A stretch of DNA of 64,000 nt from Flexivirga alba (lineage in GTDB: Bacteria > Actinomycetota > Actinomycetes > Actinomycetales > Dermatophilaceae): contig NZ_JBHSWH010000001.1 in assembly GCF_042661025.1 (NCBI RefSeq), forward strand, positions 1 to 64,000, written 5' to 3'. This document shows, piece by piece, positions 1 through 10,673 of this stretch (positions within the stretch are counted from its first letter, which is position 1; each line of letters opens with the position of its first letter). The notes below the pieces were generated by a model. The model saw only the letters and a list, made by a program, of their open reading frames with translations, was not told the DNA's origin and made no database searches. Position numbers and translations under genes: made by a program.

Positions 1-49
1 GTTTGACCAACGGTTTGACAGGTCCATCGACCTAAGGAGAGATGTCGTT

Positions 50-541
50 ATGAGCACTGCTGAGACTTCAGCCAGCTTCCTGACCCAGGAAGCCTACGAC
101 CGCCTCAAGGCCGAACTCGACCATCTGTCCGGCGAAGGACGCACCGACATCGCCGACAAGATCGAAGAGGCTCGCCAGGAAGGTGACCTGAAGGAGAATG
201 GCGGCTACCACGCCGCCAAGGAGGAGCAGGGCAAGATGGAGGCCCGCATCCGCCAGCTCGAGGAGTTGCTGCGCAATGCGGTCGTCGGCCACTCCAGCGC
301 GACCGAGGGCACTGTGAGCCCTGGCATGGTCGTCACCGTCGAGATGTTCGGCGACAAGGAGAAGTTCCTCCTCGGCAGCCGGGAGATCGCCGGCGACTCC
401 GCCCTGGACGTCTACAGCGAGAAGTCCCCGCTCGGCGCCGCGATCAACGGCGCCAAGGTCGGCGACAGCGTTTCCTACGATGCGCCCAACGGCAAGACGA
501 TCGGTGTCAAGGTGCTCGAGGCAACGCCCTACAGCAGCTGA
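50..541 (+). CDS. greA: Transcription elongation factor GreA
   Basis: GreA binds the secondary channel of RNA polymerase and stimulates cleavage of the 3' end of backtracked transcripts. The 163-residue product has the usual family length. The N-terminal coiled coil (about residues 10-80) carries the tip motif GDLKEN with the two acidic residues D46 and E49 that position the catalytic metal, followed by YHAAKEEQ; the C-terminal FKBP-like domain starts near residue 90. The ATG is preceded by AAGGAGAG at 34-41, a good ribosome binding site. The gene stands alone and ends in a strong hairpin. Identification is secure from the tip motif and length. Confidence 0.97.
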   Translation: MSTAETSASFLTQEAYDRLKAELDHLSGEGRTDIADKIEEARQEGDLKENGGYHAAKEEQGKMEARIRQLEELLRNAVVGHSSATEGTVSPGMVVTVEMFGDKEKFLLGSREIAGDSALDVYSEKSPLGAAINGAKVGDSVSYDAPNGKTIGVKVLEATPYSS

Positions 542-570
542 GCTGTTTGGCTCTACTCCTCGCACGATGA

Positions 571-613
571 GAGGGGCCGCCCGCGAAACAATTTCGCGGG
601 CAGCCCCTCTTTT
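571..613. terminator. Bidirectional terminator between greA and the ABC exporter
   Basis: A stem of about 18 bp (GAGGGGCCGCCCGCGAAA pairing with its complement at 592-609, one mismatch) with a three-base loop is followed by TTTT on the plus strand. It lies between greA and the end of the convergent ABC permease gene, so it can serve both. Confidence 0.85.
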
Positions 614-622
614 CTCCCCGAG

Positions 623-1525
623 CTACTTGGCGACAGCCTTCTTGTATGCCGCCGTCGCGAACGGCAGGAAGATCGCCAGCAGCACGACAGACCAGATCAG
701 CGTGTAGAGGTCAGGGTGCTGCAGCGCCCAGGTGTATGCCGTCTGCTTGTCGATGTCTGCGTGGGTCTGTCCCGGCGCCTGCATCGAGTAGAGGTTGCCG
801 AAATTCTGGCGGGCGGACTGGGTGATCGTCGAAACGGGATTCCAGCCGGCGATGGCCTTCAGAATCGAGGGCATGTTCTGCGAAGGAACGAAGGTGTTGG
901 CGATGAACGTGACCGGGAAGATGACCATGAACGACGCGTTGTTGACGACCTCCGGCGAGCGCACCCGCATGCCGATGTAAGCGAACACCCACGACAGGGC
1001 GTAGGCGAAGAACAGCATCAGCGCATAGGCCCACAAGGCATGCAGCGGTCCGTTGTGCAGCCGCCAGCCGATCAGCAGCCCGGTCAGCGACATGACGACG
1101 AGCACGACGATGTTGTTGACCACGTCGGTCAGCGTCCGGCCGAAAAGGACCGCGCTGGGGTGCATCGGCAGCGTCCGGAAGCGATCGATCACGCCCTTCT
1201 GCATGTCCTCGGCCATCATGTAGCCGGTGATGGTCGCGCCAAAAATTATGGTCTGGGTGAAAATGCCGGCCATCATGAACTCGCGATAGCCGGACTGCAC
1301 CGAAGCACCCGATCCGGCCAGCGAACCGAACACGTAACCGAAGAGCAGCACGAACATGATCGGCTGCAAGGTGGTGAAGATCAGCAGGTCCGGCACCCGT
1401 CGGATCTTGATCAAGTTTCGCTTGGCGACGGTCAGTCCATCACCGATCAGGGTGCCAGTGCGCGGCTCCTCTCGCGTGGCGGGCGATGCCGACACCGCGG
1501 TCTTCGCTTCCAGCGGCGGGTTCAT
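623..1525 (-). CDS. ABC-2 type exporter, membrane subunit (DrrB-like)
   Basis: Membrane subunit of a two-gene ABC exporter of the daunorubicin-resistance (DrrAB) type. About six membrane segments are visible, starting with PDLLIFTTLQPIMFVLLFGYV and ending with a hydrophobic helix just before the C-terminal AYKKAVAK. The start used is the ATG of MNPPLEAK, giving 300 residues. A longer frame runs upstream, but it reads through the repeated mini-ORF cassette out of frame with the peptide encoded there, so the extension is rejected. The ATG overlaps the TGA of the upstream mini-ORF (ATGA). Substrate unknown; lipid or drug export is typical of the family. Confidence 0.9.
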   Translation of the reverse strand: MNPPLEAKTAVSASPATREEPRTGTLIGDGLTVAKRNLIKIRRVPDLLIFTTLQPIMFVLLFGYVFGSLAGSGASVQSGYREFMMAGIFTQTIIFGATITGYMMAEDMQKGVIDRFRTLPMHPSAVLFGRTLTDVVNNIVVLVVMSLTGLLIGWRLHNGPLHALWAYALMLFFAYALSWVFAYIGMRVRSPEVVNNASFMVIFPVTFIANTFVPSQNMPSILKAIAGWNPVSTITQSARQNFGNLYSMQAPGQTHADIDKQTAYTWALQHPDLYTLIWSVVLLAIFLPFATAAYKKAVAK

Positions 1526-1596
1526 GCCGATCCCCTCGTTCCTCGGGTGTCGGCATTCACCTTGAGCCCGTTTGGTCGCTCGCTGCGCTCGCTCAT
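1522..1596 (-). CDS. Coupled mini-ORF, copy 2 (MSERSERP peptide, 24 aa)
   Basis: A 24-codon frame reading MSERSERPNGLKVNAD followed by TRGTRGSA. Its ATG overlaps the TGA of the previous mini-ORF, and its own TGA overlaps the ATG of the ABC permease, both as ATGA. It is identical to the upstream copy except for one base, which changes A to P at residue 8. It is probably a translational coupling element; whether the peptide itself does anything is unknown. The same MSERSERP start recurs in an unrelated cassette between the two clpP genes, which supports real translation. Confidence 0.45.
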   Translation of the reverse strand: MSERSERPNGLKVNADTRGTRGSA

Positions 1597-1664
1597 GCCG
1601 ATCCCCTCGTTCCTCGGGTGTCGGCATTCACCTTGAGCCCGTTTGCTCGCTCGCTGCGCTCGCT
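1523..1664 (-). repeat. Two tandem 71-bp repeats between ABC exporter genes
   Basis: The units 1523-1593 and 1594-1664 differ at a single position (G/C at about 1575 versus 1646). The period of 71 equals 25 codons minus the four-base ATGA overlap, so every copy added keeps stop and start codons overlapping. The core GAGCGAGCGCAGCGAGCG is itself palindromic. Confidence 0.95.
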
Positions 1665-1667
1665 CAT
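1593..1667 (-). CDS. Coupled mini-ORF, copy 1 (MSERSERA peptide, 24 aa)
   Basis: A 24-codon frame reading MSERSERANGLKVNAD followed by TRGTRGSA. The ATG overlaps the TGA of the ABC ATPase gene as ATGA, and its TGA overlaps the ATG of the next copy. Ribosomes ending the ATPase gene could therefore reinitiate here and pass on to the permease. Function of the peptide is unknown. Confidence 0.45.
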   Translation of the reverse strand: MSERSERANGLKVNADTRGTRGSA

Positions 1668-2647
1668 GCCGGCTTCCCCACGAGCGCTTCGAGGTCGTCC
1701 TCGTCGGACTCTGCCTTGTGACCGGTCAGGCTGAGGAAGGCGTCATCGAGAGTGGGTCGACGAATCCCGATGTCCTGCACGGTGATCGAGCTCTCGTCGA
1801 AGCTGCGGACCGCTTGCAGGAGTGACTGCGTGCCGCCGGTGACCGGCACGATCAACCTGCGGGTGTGTGCGTCGGTCTCGACCGCCCCGGCACCGACCGT
1901 CGCCATGATCTCACCGGCCTCGGGCAGTCGCTCGCCGTCGGCAACGGTGACCTCGAGCCGCTCGCCGCCGACCTGTGCCTTGAGCTCGTCGGCGGTGCCT
2001 TCGGCGATGATCCGACCGCGGTCGATGACCACGATGTTGTCGGCCAGCCGGTCGGCCTCCTCGAGGTATTGGGTGGTCAGCAGAACCGAGGTGCCCTGGC
2101 CGACGAGGGTGTTGATTACGTCCCACATGTCGCCGCGACCCCGCGGGTCGAGCCCGGTAGTCGGCTCGTCGAGGAAGATCACCGGAGGCCGGGCGACCAA
2201 CGCACCTGCGAGGTCGAGCCGGCGTCGCATGCCGCCGGAGTAGGTCTTGGCCGGTCGGCTCGCCGCCTCGTCGAGCCGGAACTGCCGCAGCAGCTCGGCC
2301 GCGCGCGCCTTGGCGTCCTTGGACGACAGGTGGTAGAGCCGCCCGATCATCTCGAGGTTCTCGCGGCCGGTGAGGTATTCGTCGACGGCCGCGTATTGGC
2401 CCGACACCCCGATCTGGCGCCGCACTGCCTGCGGGTCGCGCAGCACATCGGCACCCGCGACCGTCGCCGCGCCCGCGTCTGGGCGGATCAGCGTGGTGAG
2501 CATCCGCACGGTCGTCGTCTTGCCCGCACCATTGGGCCCGAGCACCCCCAGCACGCTGCCCTCAGGCACTCGCAGGCTCACGCCATCGACCGCCTTCACG
2601 TCCTTGTAATGCTTGACCAGCCCCTCGGCTGTGACCGCGTCGGTCAT
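1664..2647 (-). CDS. ABC exporter ATPase (DrrA-like)
   Basis: ATP-binding subunit of the exporter. It has Walker A GPNGAGKTT, signature YSGGMRRRLDLAGAL, Walker B VIFLDEPTTGLD, the switch histidine region replaced by the usual DrrA form TTQYLEEADRLAD, and a C-terminal DrrA regulatory tail. The start used is the ATG of MTDAVTAEGL, which has GGGAG seven bases upstream; the open frame extends 22 codons further but without a ribosome binding site. Product 327 residues, normal for the family. It forms an operon with the permease through two coupled mini-ORFs, and its promoter region carries two palindromic operators, suggesting control by a PadR or TetR-type repressor not seen in this window. Confidence 0.92.
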   Translation of the reverse strand: MTDAVTAEGLVKHYKDVKAVDGVSLRVPEGSVLGVLGPNGAGKTTTVRMLTTLIRPDAGAATVAGADVLRDPQAVRRQIGVSGQYAAVDEYLTGRENLEMIGRLYHLSSKDAKARAAELLRQFRLDEAASRPAKTYSGGMRRRLDLAGALVARPPVIFLDEPTTGLDPRGRGDMWDVINTLVGQGTSVLLTTQYLEEADRLADNIVVIDRGRIIAEGTADELKAQVGGERLEVTVADGERLPEAGEIMATVGAGAVETDAHTRRLIVPVTGGTQSLLQAVRSFDESSITVQDIGIRRPTLDDAFLSLTGHKAESDEDDLEALVGKPA

Positions 2648-2717
2648 CTTGTCTCCCTCGTCCCAACTACCCGAAACAACGGTCTCACGGACCACTGACA
2701 TCCGGCCGATCATTTAG

Positions 2718-2772
2718 TCGCGACATATCGCGAGTTCGAGACGACGATATATCGCGTTGTGCGTTGCGTCAA
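2718..2772 (-). promoter_or_regulatory. Promoter with paired operators for the ABC exporter
   Basis: Read on the minus strand, TTGACG (2767-2772), 17 bases, then TATCGT (2744-2749) forms a good sigma-70-type promoter. The -10 box overlaps the palindrome CGATATATCG (2745-2754). A second site, TCGCGACATATCGCGA (2718-2733), lies just downstream. AT-rich palindromes overlapping the promoter of a DrrAB-type pump are typical of repressor binding; the regulator is not identified. Confidence 0.65.
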
Positions 2773-2785
2773 CGCCATAGCCGTT

Positions 2786-2874
2786 CTGATCGAGCGGACC
2801 CGTAACGCACCGAGCGGACCCGCAAATCATGGCGATTGCGGGTCCGCTCGTTCAGAAGGGGTCCTCTCGATCAG
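2786..2874. repeat. Nested inverted repeats (compound hairpin)
   Basis: Outer arms CTGATCGAGCGGACCC (2786-2801) and its near-perfect complement (2859-2874, one mismatch) enclose inner arms GAGCGGACCCGCAA (2812-2825) and a perfect complement (2836-2849). The block CGAGCGGACCC thus occurs twice directly and twice inverted. It lies directly after the metB stop and may act as its terminator, although no T-run follows. Confidence 0.8.
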
Positions 2875-2881
2875 ATGAGGG

Positions 2882-4057
2882 TCATCCGTCGAGGGCTTGC
2901 GCGAGGTCGGCGATCAGGTCGTCCGGGTCCTCGATGCCGACCGACAGCCGGATGAGGTCGTTCGGCACCTCGAGCTCCGTGCCGGCGACGCTGGCGTGCG
3001 TCATACGACCGGGGTGCTCGATGAGCGACTCGACGCCACCGAGCGACTCGCCCAGCGTCCAGATCTTGGTGCGACCGATCGCGTCAACGGCATGCTGCTC
3101 GCCGCCGTCGAGCTGGAAGCTGACCATGCCACCGAACCGGCGCATCTGCTTCGCCGCGATGTCGTGCCCCGGATGACTGTCCAGGCCCGGGTAGTAGATG
3201 TGCGTGACGTCCTTGCGGCCGCGCAAATATTCGACGACCTTCTCGGCGTTGTCGCAGTGTCGCTCCATGCGGACGGCGAGCGTCTTCAGGCCACGCAGCA
3301 CGAGCCACGAGTCGAACGGCCCGGCGATCGCACCCATCGAGTTCTGGTGGAAGTCGACGCGCTCGGCAGCGTCCGAGAACTCTTTGACACCAATGTTTTC
3401 GGCCACCACGACCGCGCCACCAACGACGTCGCTGTGCCCACCGGAGTACTTCGTCGTCGAGTGCATGACGATGTCCGCACCGAGGCTGAGTGGCTGCTGC
3501 AGGTATGCCGACGCGAACGTGTTGTCAACCGCGAGCAGCGCGCCCGCCTCGTGGGCGATCTGGGCGATCGCCGCGATGTCGGCGATGCCGAGCAGTGGGT
3601 TGGTCGGCGTCTCCAGCCAGACCAGCTTTGTGACGCCCGGACGAATCTCACCGCGTATGGAGTCCGCCTGCGACACCTTCGCCAGGCTGTAGTCGACGCC
3701 CCACACCTTCTGCACCTTGTCGACGAGACGGAACGTGCCGCCATACGCGTCGGTGGGAATGATCATGTGCTCGCCCGGTCGCAGGATCGCGCGCATGACG
3801 CAGTCCTCGGCGGCCAGGCCGGACGAGAACGCGAATCCCTTTGCCCCGCCTTCCAATGCGGCGATGCACTCCTCCAACGCGGTGCGCGTGGGGTTGCCCG
3901 AACGGGAGTATTCGTAGCCGTCCCGCAGTCCGCCGACACCGTCCTGCTTGTAGGTGGAGGTCTGGTAAATCGCGGGAACGACGGCGCCGGTGCGGGGATC
4001 GGGCTCTTGCCCGGCATGGATGGCGCGTGTGGAGAAGCCGTGCTGATCATTCGTCAT
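2882..4057 (-). CDS. metB: Cystathionine gamma-synthase (PLP-dependent)
   Basis: Trans-sulfuration enzyme joining cysteine to an acylated homoserine to make cystathionine. The 391-residue product is full length for the Cys/Met-metabolism PLP family. The PLP lysine is K203 in STTKYSGGH; YEYSRSGNPTR and the phosphate-binding SSGLAAEDCV region are also present. Cystathionine gamma-lyase has the same fold and cannot be excluded; the sequence looks closer to actinobacterial MetB. The partner enzyme cystathionine beta-synthase lies about 45 kb away rather than adjacent, as it often is in this phylum. The gene is divergent from the GH13 gene with a gap of only 42 bp. Confidence 0.9.
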   Translation of the reverse strand: MTNDQHGFSTRAIHAGQEPDPRTGAVVPAIYQTSTYKQDGVGGLRDGYEYSRSGNPTRTALEECIAALEGGAKGFAFSSGLAAEDCVMRAILRPGEHMIIPTDAYGGTFRLVDKVQKVWGVDYSLAKVSQADSIRGEIRPGVTKLVWLETPTNPLLGIADIAAIAQIAHEAGALLAVDNTFASAYLQQPLSLGADIVMHSTTKYSGGHSDVVGGAVVVAENIGVKEFSDAAERVDFHQNSMGAIAGPFDSWLVLRGLKTLAVRMERHCDNAEKVVEYLRGRKDVTHIYYPGLDSHPGHDIAAKQMRRFGGMVSFQLDGGEQHAVDAIGRTKIWTLGESLGGVESLIEHPGRMTHASVAGTELEVPNDLIRLSVGIEDPDDLIADLAQALDG

Positions 4058-4099
4058 GATCCAACCCTACGGTCACGTCGATCTGGCATCGTGACGGTC

Positions 4100-5869
4100 A
4101 TGACGAGTGATGTCGACTTCCGTGGGCTCGGTGCCCACCCGCACGATGGAGGAACCCGATTCGGAGTGTGGGCTCCGCACGCCGAGTCTGTCTCCGTGGT
4201 CGGTGACTTCAACGACTGGAACGACGCAACGAGTCCGCTCACCCGTGACGGTGATGTTTGGAGTGCAGACGTCGCCGACGCGGCACCTGGGCACGAGTAC
4301 AAGTTCGCGATCAGCAGTGGCGGCAAGATGTCCCAACGGATCGACCCCTACGCACGCCAGTGCACGAACTCGGTCGGCAACGGGATCATCTATGCCGACA
4401 GCACCTTCGAGTGGGGCGACGACAGCTTCCGGTGCCCACCGATGAATGAGCTCGTGATCTACGAGACGCATGTCGGATCGTTCGTCACCGACGGCCAGGG
4501 CGTCGGCCGACTCGGCGAGGTTGCCACGAAGCTCGATTACCTGAAGTCGTTGGGCATCAACGCGATTCAGCTGATGCCCCTGATGGAGTTCGCAGGCGAC
4601 TATTCATGGGGGTACAACCCCGCTCACGTGTTCGCGGTCGAGTCAGCGTATGGCGGGCCCGACGCACTCAAGCGACTCGTCAAGGCCGCCCACGAGCACG
4701 GGATCGCCGTGATCATCGACGTGGTCTACAACCACTTCGGCCCCTCCGACCTCGACATGTGGCAGTTCGACGGCTGGAGCGAGAACGACAAGGGCGGCAT
4801 CTACTTCTTCGAGGACTGGCGGTCGACGACACCGTGGGGCGACACCCGACCGGACTACGGCCGTCATGAGGTGCGCCAGTTCATCGCCGACAACGCGCGC
4901 ATGTGGCTGGCCAACTACCACGCCGACGGCTTGCGGTGGGACATGACGCCATACATCCGCAGTGTCGACGCGACCGTGGAGAACATCCCCGAAGGACGCG
5001 TCATGTGCCGCGAGATCAACGACGAGATCCGCCGCGACTTCCCCGACTGCGTCTCCATCGCGGAGGACCTGCACGGCGATCCGACGGTGACCTCCATCGC
5101 GGAGGGCGGTGCCGGGTTCCACTCGCAATGGGACAACCACTTCGTCCATCCGATACGGGACGCGATCATCCCCGCAGATGATGCCGCACGCTCGATGGCG
5201 TCGGTCGCCGACGCCGTCACCTGGTCGTATGGCGACGCGTTCGACCGCGTCATTTACACGGAGTCCCACGACGAAGTCGCCAACGGACATGCCCGCGTGC
5301 CCCAGGAGGCCGACCCGAACGATCCCACCAGCGCACGAGCCCAGAAGGCATCGGTTCTGGGCGCAGCGCTCACCCTCACTTCACCGGGGATCCCGATGCT
5401 CTTCATGGGCCAGGAGTTCCTGCAGGACGAGTGGTTCCGTGACAACGTGCCTCTCGACTGGTCCGGCCTGGGCGAGTTCCACGGCATCGCGGTGCTTCAC
5501 CAGGACCTGATCCGGCTCCGCCGCAACGCGGACAACACGACGCGCGGGTTGTCCGGCCAGCACGTCGCGGTGCTCGACGCCGACGAGGCCGCCAAGGTGA
5601 TCGCGTACCACCGATGGATGGACGGCGGGCCAGGTGACGACGTCACGGTCGTGGTCAATCTGAGTGGCGCCACGCACGAGAACGTCGGCGTGCAGTTCCC
5701 ATCCGCCGGGCGTTGGAAACTTGTCCTCAACACCGACGCCACGGTCTACAGCAGCAGCTTCACCGGCACATGGGTCGGTGATGCCGACGCGCAGGATCAC
5801 GGCGGTGCGGCGATCGCCCAGGTGACGTTGCCGCCATACACCGCGCTCATCTTCGCCCGCACCGAGTAG
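4100..5869 (+). CDS. GH13 glucan enzyme, branching-enzyme-like
   Basis: Glycoside hydrolase family 13 protein of 589 residues. An N-terminal CBM48-like module (RFGVWAPHAESVSVVGDFNDWN) precedes the TIM-barrel domain. All conserved regions are visible: DVVYNHFG (region I), GLRWDM with nucleophile D281, AEDLHG with acid/base E322, and YTESHDEV with D391. The C-terminal beta domain is short. It could be a 1,4-alpha-glucan branching enzyme, an alpha-amylase or a trehalohydrolase (TreZ); the sequence alone does not decide. The frame is open far upstream through metB antisense, so the start was taken at ATG 4100 (MTSDVDFRG), just before the CBM48 module; GTG 4091 is possible. Confidence 0.85.
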   Translation: MTSDVDFRGLGAHPHDGGTRFGVWAPHAESVSVVGDFNDWNDATSPLTRDGDVWSADVADAAPGHEYKFAISSGGKMSQRIDPYARQCTNSVGNGIIYADSTFEWGDDSFRCPPMNELVIYETHVGSFVTDGQGVGRLGEVATKLDYLKSLGINAIQLMPLMEFAGDYSWGYNPAHVFAVESAYGGPDALKRLVKAAHEHGIAVIIDVVYNHFGPSDLDMWQFDGWSENDKGGIYFFEDWRSTTPWGDTRPDYGRHEVRQFIADNARMWLANYHADGLRWDMTPYIRSVDATVENIPEGRVMCREINDEIRRDFPDCVSIAEDLHGDPTVTSIAEGGAGFHSQWDNHFVHPIRDAIIPADDAARSMASVADAVTWSYGDAFDRVIYTESHDEVANGHARVPQEADPNDPTSARAQKASVLGAALTLTSPGIPMLFMGQEFLQDEWFRDNVPLDWSGLGEFHGIAVLHQDLIRLRRNADNTTRGLSGQHVAVLDADEAAKVIAYHRWMDGGPGDDVTVVVNLSGATHENVGVQFPSAGRWKLVLNTDATVYSSSFTGTWVGDADAQDHGGAAIAQVTLPPYTALIFARTE

Positions 5870-5879
5870 GCGCTCGGGC

Positions 5880-8906
<3,027 letters not shown>

Positions 8907-9041
8907 CGGGACAGGTTACCGAGCGCGGGGCGATCCACTCACGTCACGGCCAAATTTCTATAAACAAGTTTGATTGACAAAAGGGAGAACCAGGAGCAGT
9001 CTTCTAAAAGAAGCACATTTGCACGATAGAAGGGAACCGTC
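8907..9041. promoter_or_regulatory. AT-rich divergent promoter region glyQS / DoxX operon
   Basis: This spacer is markedly richer in A and T than its surroundings. TTGACA at 8974-8979 on the plus strand is a candidate -35 box for the DoxX operon, although no good -10 box follows at the right distance. TATAGA on the minus strand near 8958 may serve glyQS. A small hairpin CTTCT-AAA-AGAAG lies near 9002-9014. GAAGGGAACC before ATG 9042 is the likely ribosome binding site. Confidence 0.4.
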
Positions 9042-9530
9042 ATGAACACCTCAACCGCTCCGTCCGACAGATCAGGGGTCCGATCGTCAGTCTTGGACCG
9101 CGCACGTCGGGAGCCCGCGTATGCCGCGTTCTGGATCCTGCGGATCGGGTTCGTGGTCCTGCCGCTGTGGATGGGCCTGGACAAGTTCATGAAGGTGCTC
9201 AACCCGGACTGGCCCGGCTACCTGGCCTCCTGGATCGTGGACCTACTGCCGTTCTCGGCCCAGACCGCGATGTATGTCGTCGGCGCGATCGAGATCCTCG
9301 CGGGCATCATGGTGGCGCTCAAGCCGCGGTATGCCACCTATGTCGTCGCGCTCTGGCTGGCCGGCATCATCATCAATCTGCTGACCTTCTCCGGCTTCTA
9401 CGACATCGCATTGCGTGACTTCGGTCTGCTGCTCGCCGCGCTGGTATTGGCTCTGTTGGCGTCCGTCTACGACCGGCCGCTTGCCCGTCATACGCAGGTC
9501 ACGGCGACGACACGGCAGACCGTTCGATGA
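9042..9530 (+). CDS. DoxX/MauE-like four-helix membrane protein
   Basis: A 162-residue integral membrane protein with about four hydrophobic helices: AAFWILRIGFVVLPLWMGLDKF, QTAMYVVGAIEILAGIMVA, YVVALWLAGIIINLLTF and FGLLLAALVLALLAS. The layout and the GLDKFMK stretch after helix 1 resemble the DoxX family, some of whose members sit in redox-related membrane complexes. The TGA overlaps the ATG of the transaldolase gene (ATGA), so the two are translationally coupled. Exact function unknown. Confidence 0.7.
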   Translation: MNTSTAPSDRSGVRSSVLDRARREPAYAAFWILRIGFVVLPLWMGLDKFMKVLNPDWPGYLASWIVDLLPFSAQTAMYVVGAIEILAGIMVALKPRYATYVVALWLAGIIINLLTFSGFYDIALRDFGLLLAALVLALLASVYDRPLARHTQVTATTRQTVR

Positions 9531-10673
9531 GCTTGCCGAACACCGATCCCGAGCCGCTCGTCGCGCTCACGGAGGCAGGCGTGTCCATCTGGCTGGACGA
9601 CCTGAGCCGCGACCTGCTGGCCTCGGGTGGGCTCGCCGACTTCGTCCGCGACCAGCAGGTCAGCGGAGTCACCACCAATCCGTCGATCTTCGCCGCGGCC
9701 ATCGGCCGCGGCGCGGCACGGCGAACAGCTCGCCGAGCTCGCGACGGCGGATGCCACGGCGAGCCAGGCATTGCGCGCGATGACCACTCGCGACGTGCAG
9801 TTGGCGTGCGACGTGTTGCGACCTGTCTTCGACGCGACCGACGGGGTCGACGGGCGGGTGTCGATCGAAGTCGACCCGCGGCTGGCGGACGACACCGACG
9901 CGACGATCGCGGAGGCGCGCGAGTTGTGGCAACAGGTGGACCGGCCGAACCTGTTCGTCAAGATCCCGGCCGCGTTGCGGAGCCTGCCTGCAATCACCCG
10001 CTGCCTGGCCGAGGGCATCAGCATCAACATCACGCTGATCTTCTCGCTGCAGCGTTATCAGCAGGTCATTGATGCATTCCTGGACGGGATGGAGCAGGCG
10101 CAGCGAGCCGGTCGCGACCTGCACGTGATCACCTCCGTGGCGTCCTTCTTCGTCTCCCGGATGGACGCCGAGATCGACGCCCGGCTGGACGCTCTCGGGG
10201 ATGGGCGCGCACCGGAGCTGCGCGGCCGGGCGGCGATCGCCAACGCCCGTCTCGCCTACCAGCGCTACGAAGAGATGCTGCAGTCTGCTCGATGGGCCGC
10301 GCTCGCAGCGGCGGGCGCCCGGCCCCAACGGCCGCTGTGGGCATCCACGTCGACCAAGGACCCGGCATACGACGACACGAGGTATGTCGTCGAGCTCGTC
10401 GCGCCGGACACCGTCAACACCATGCCCGAGTCGACGTTGCAAGCGGTCGCTGACCACGGAAGGGTCCCGAAGGACTCGATCCGCGGCACGTACCGGGACG
10501 CCCAGCAGACGCTGGAGCAGCTGTCCGCGATCGGCATCGACTACGACGACGTCGTCTCCACTCTCGAGGCCCGTGGTGTGGCGAAATTCCAGGACGCATG
10601 GAGCGCGCTGCAGGGCCAGATCGACACCGCCCTGACCGACCTACGCAACCAAGGACGTGTGGACCATGCCTGA
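9527..10673 (+). CDS. tal: Transaldolase (frameshifted in this sequence)
   Basis: Pentose-phosphate enzyme transferring a dihydroxyacetone unit from sedoheptulose-7-P. The N-terminal part, with VTTNPSIFAAAI, is in one frame from ATG 9527; the rest, from HGEQLAELA onward, including the Schiff-base lysine motif NLFVKIPA, is in another. The shift falls at about 9704-9716 in a GC-only run and equals one extra or two missing bases. Both halves are well conserved, so a sequence error is more likely than a dead gene. The gene sits in an unusual coupled operon between a DoxX-like protein and an FAD reductase rather than with tkt/zwf, so it may be a second transaldolase. Confidence 0.85.

Noticed and set aside
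1526..1627. N-terminal extension of the ABC permease
   Set aside because: It reads through the duplicated cassette in a frame different from the conserved MSERSER peptide, and the ATGA-coupled ATG at 1525 explains the start better.
2897..4099. Upstream extension of the GH13 reading frame through metB
   Set aside because: The extra 400 residues are antisense to metB and have no relation to the GH13 family; the CBM48 domain starts just after ATG 4100.
8907..9041. T-box riboswitch upstream of glyQS
   Set aside because: I looked for the T-box sequence and a specifier stem on the minus strand and saw neither; the space is also too short for a full T-box.
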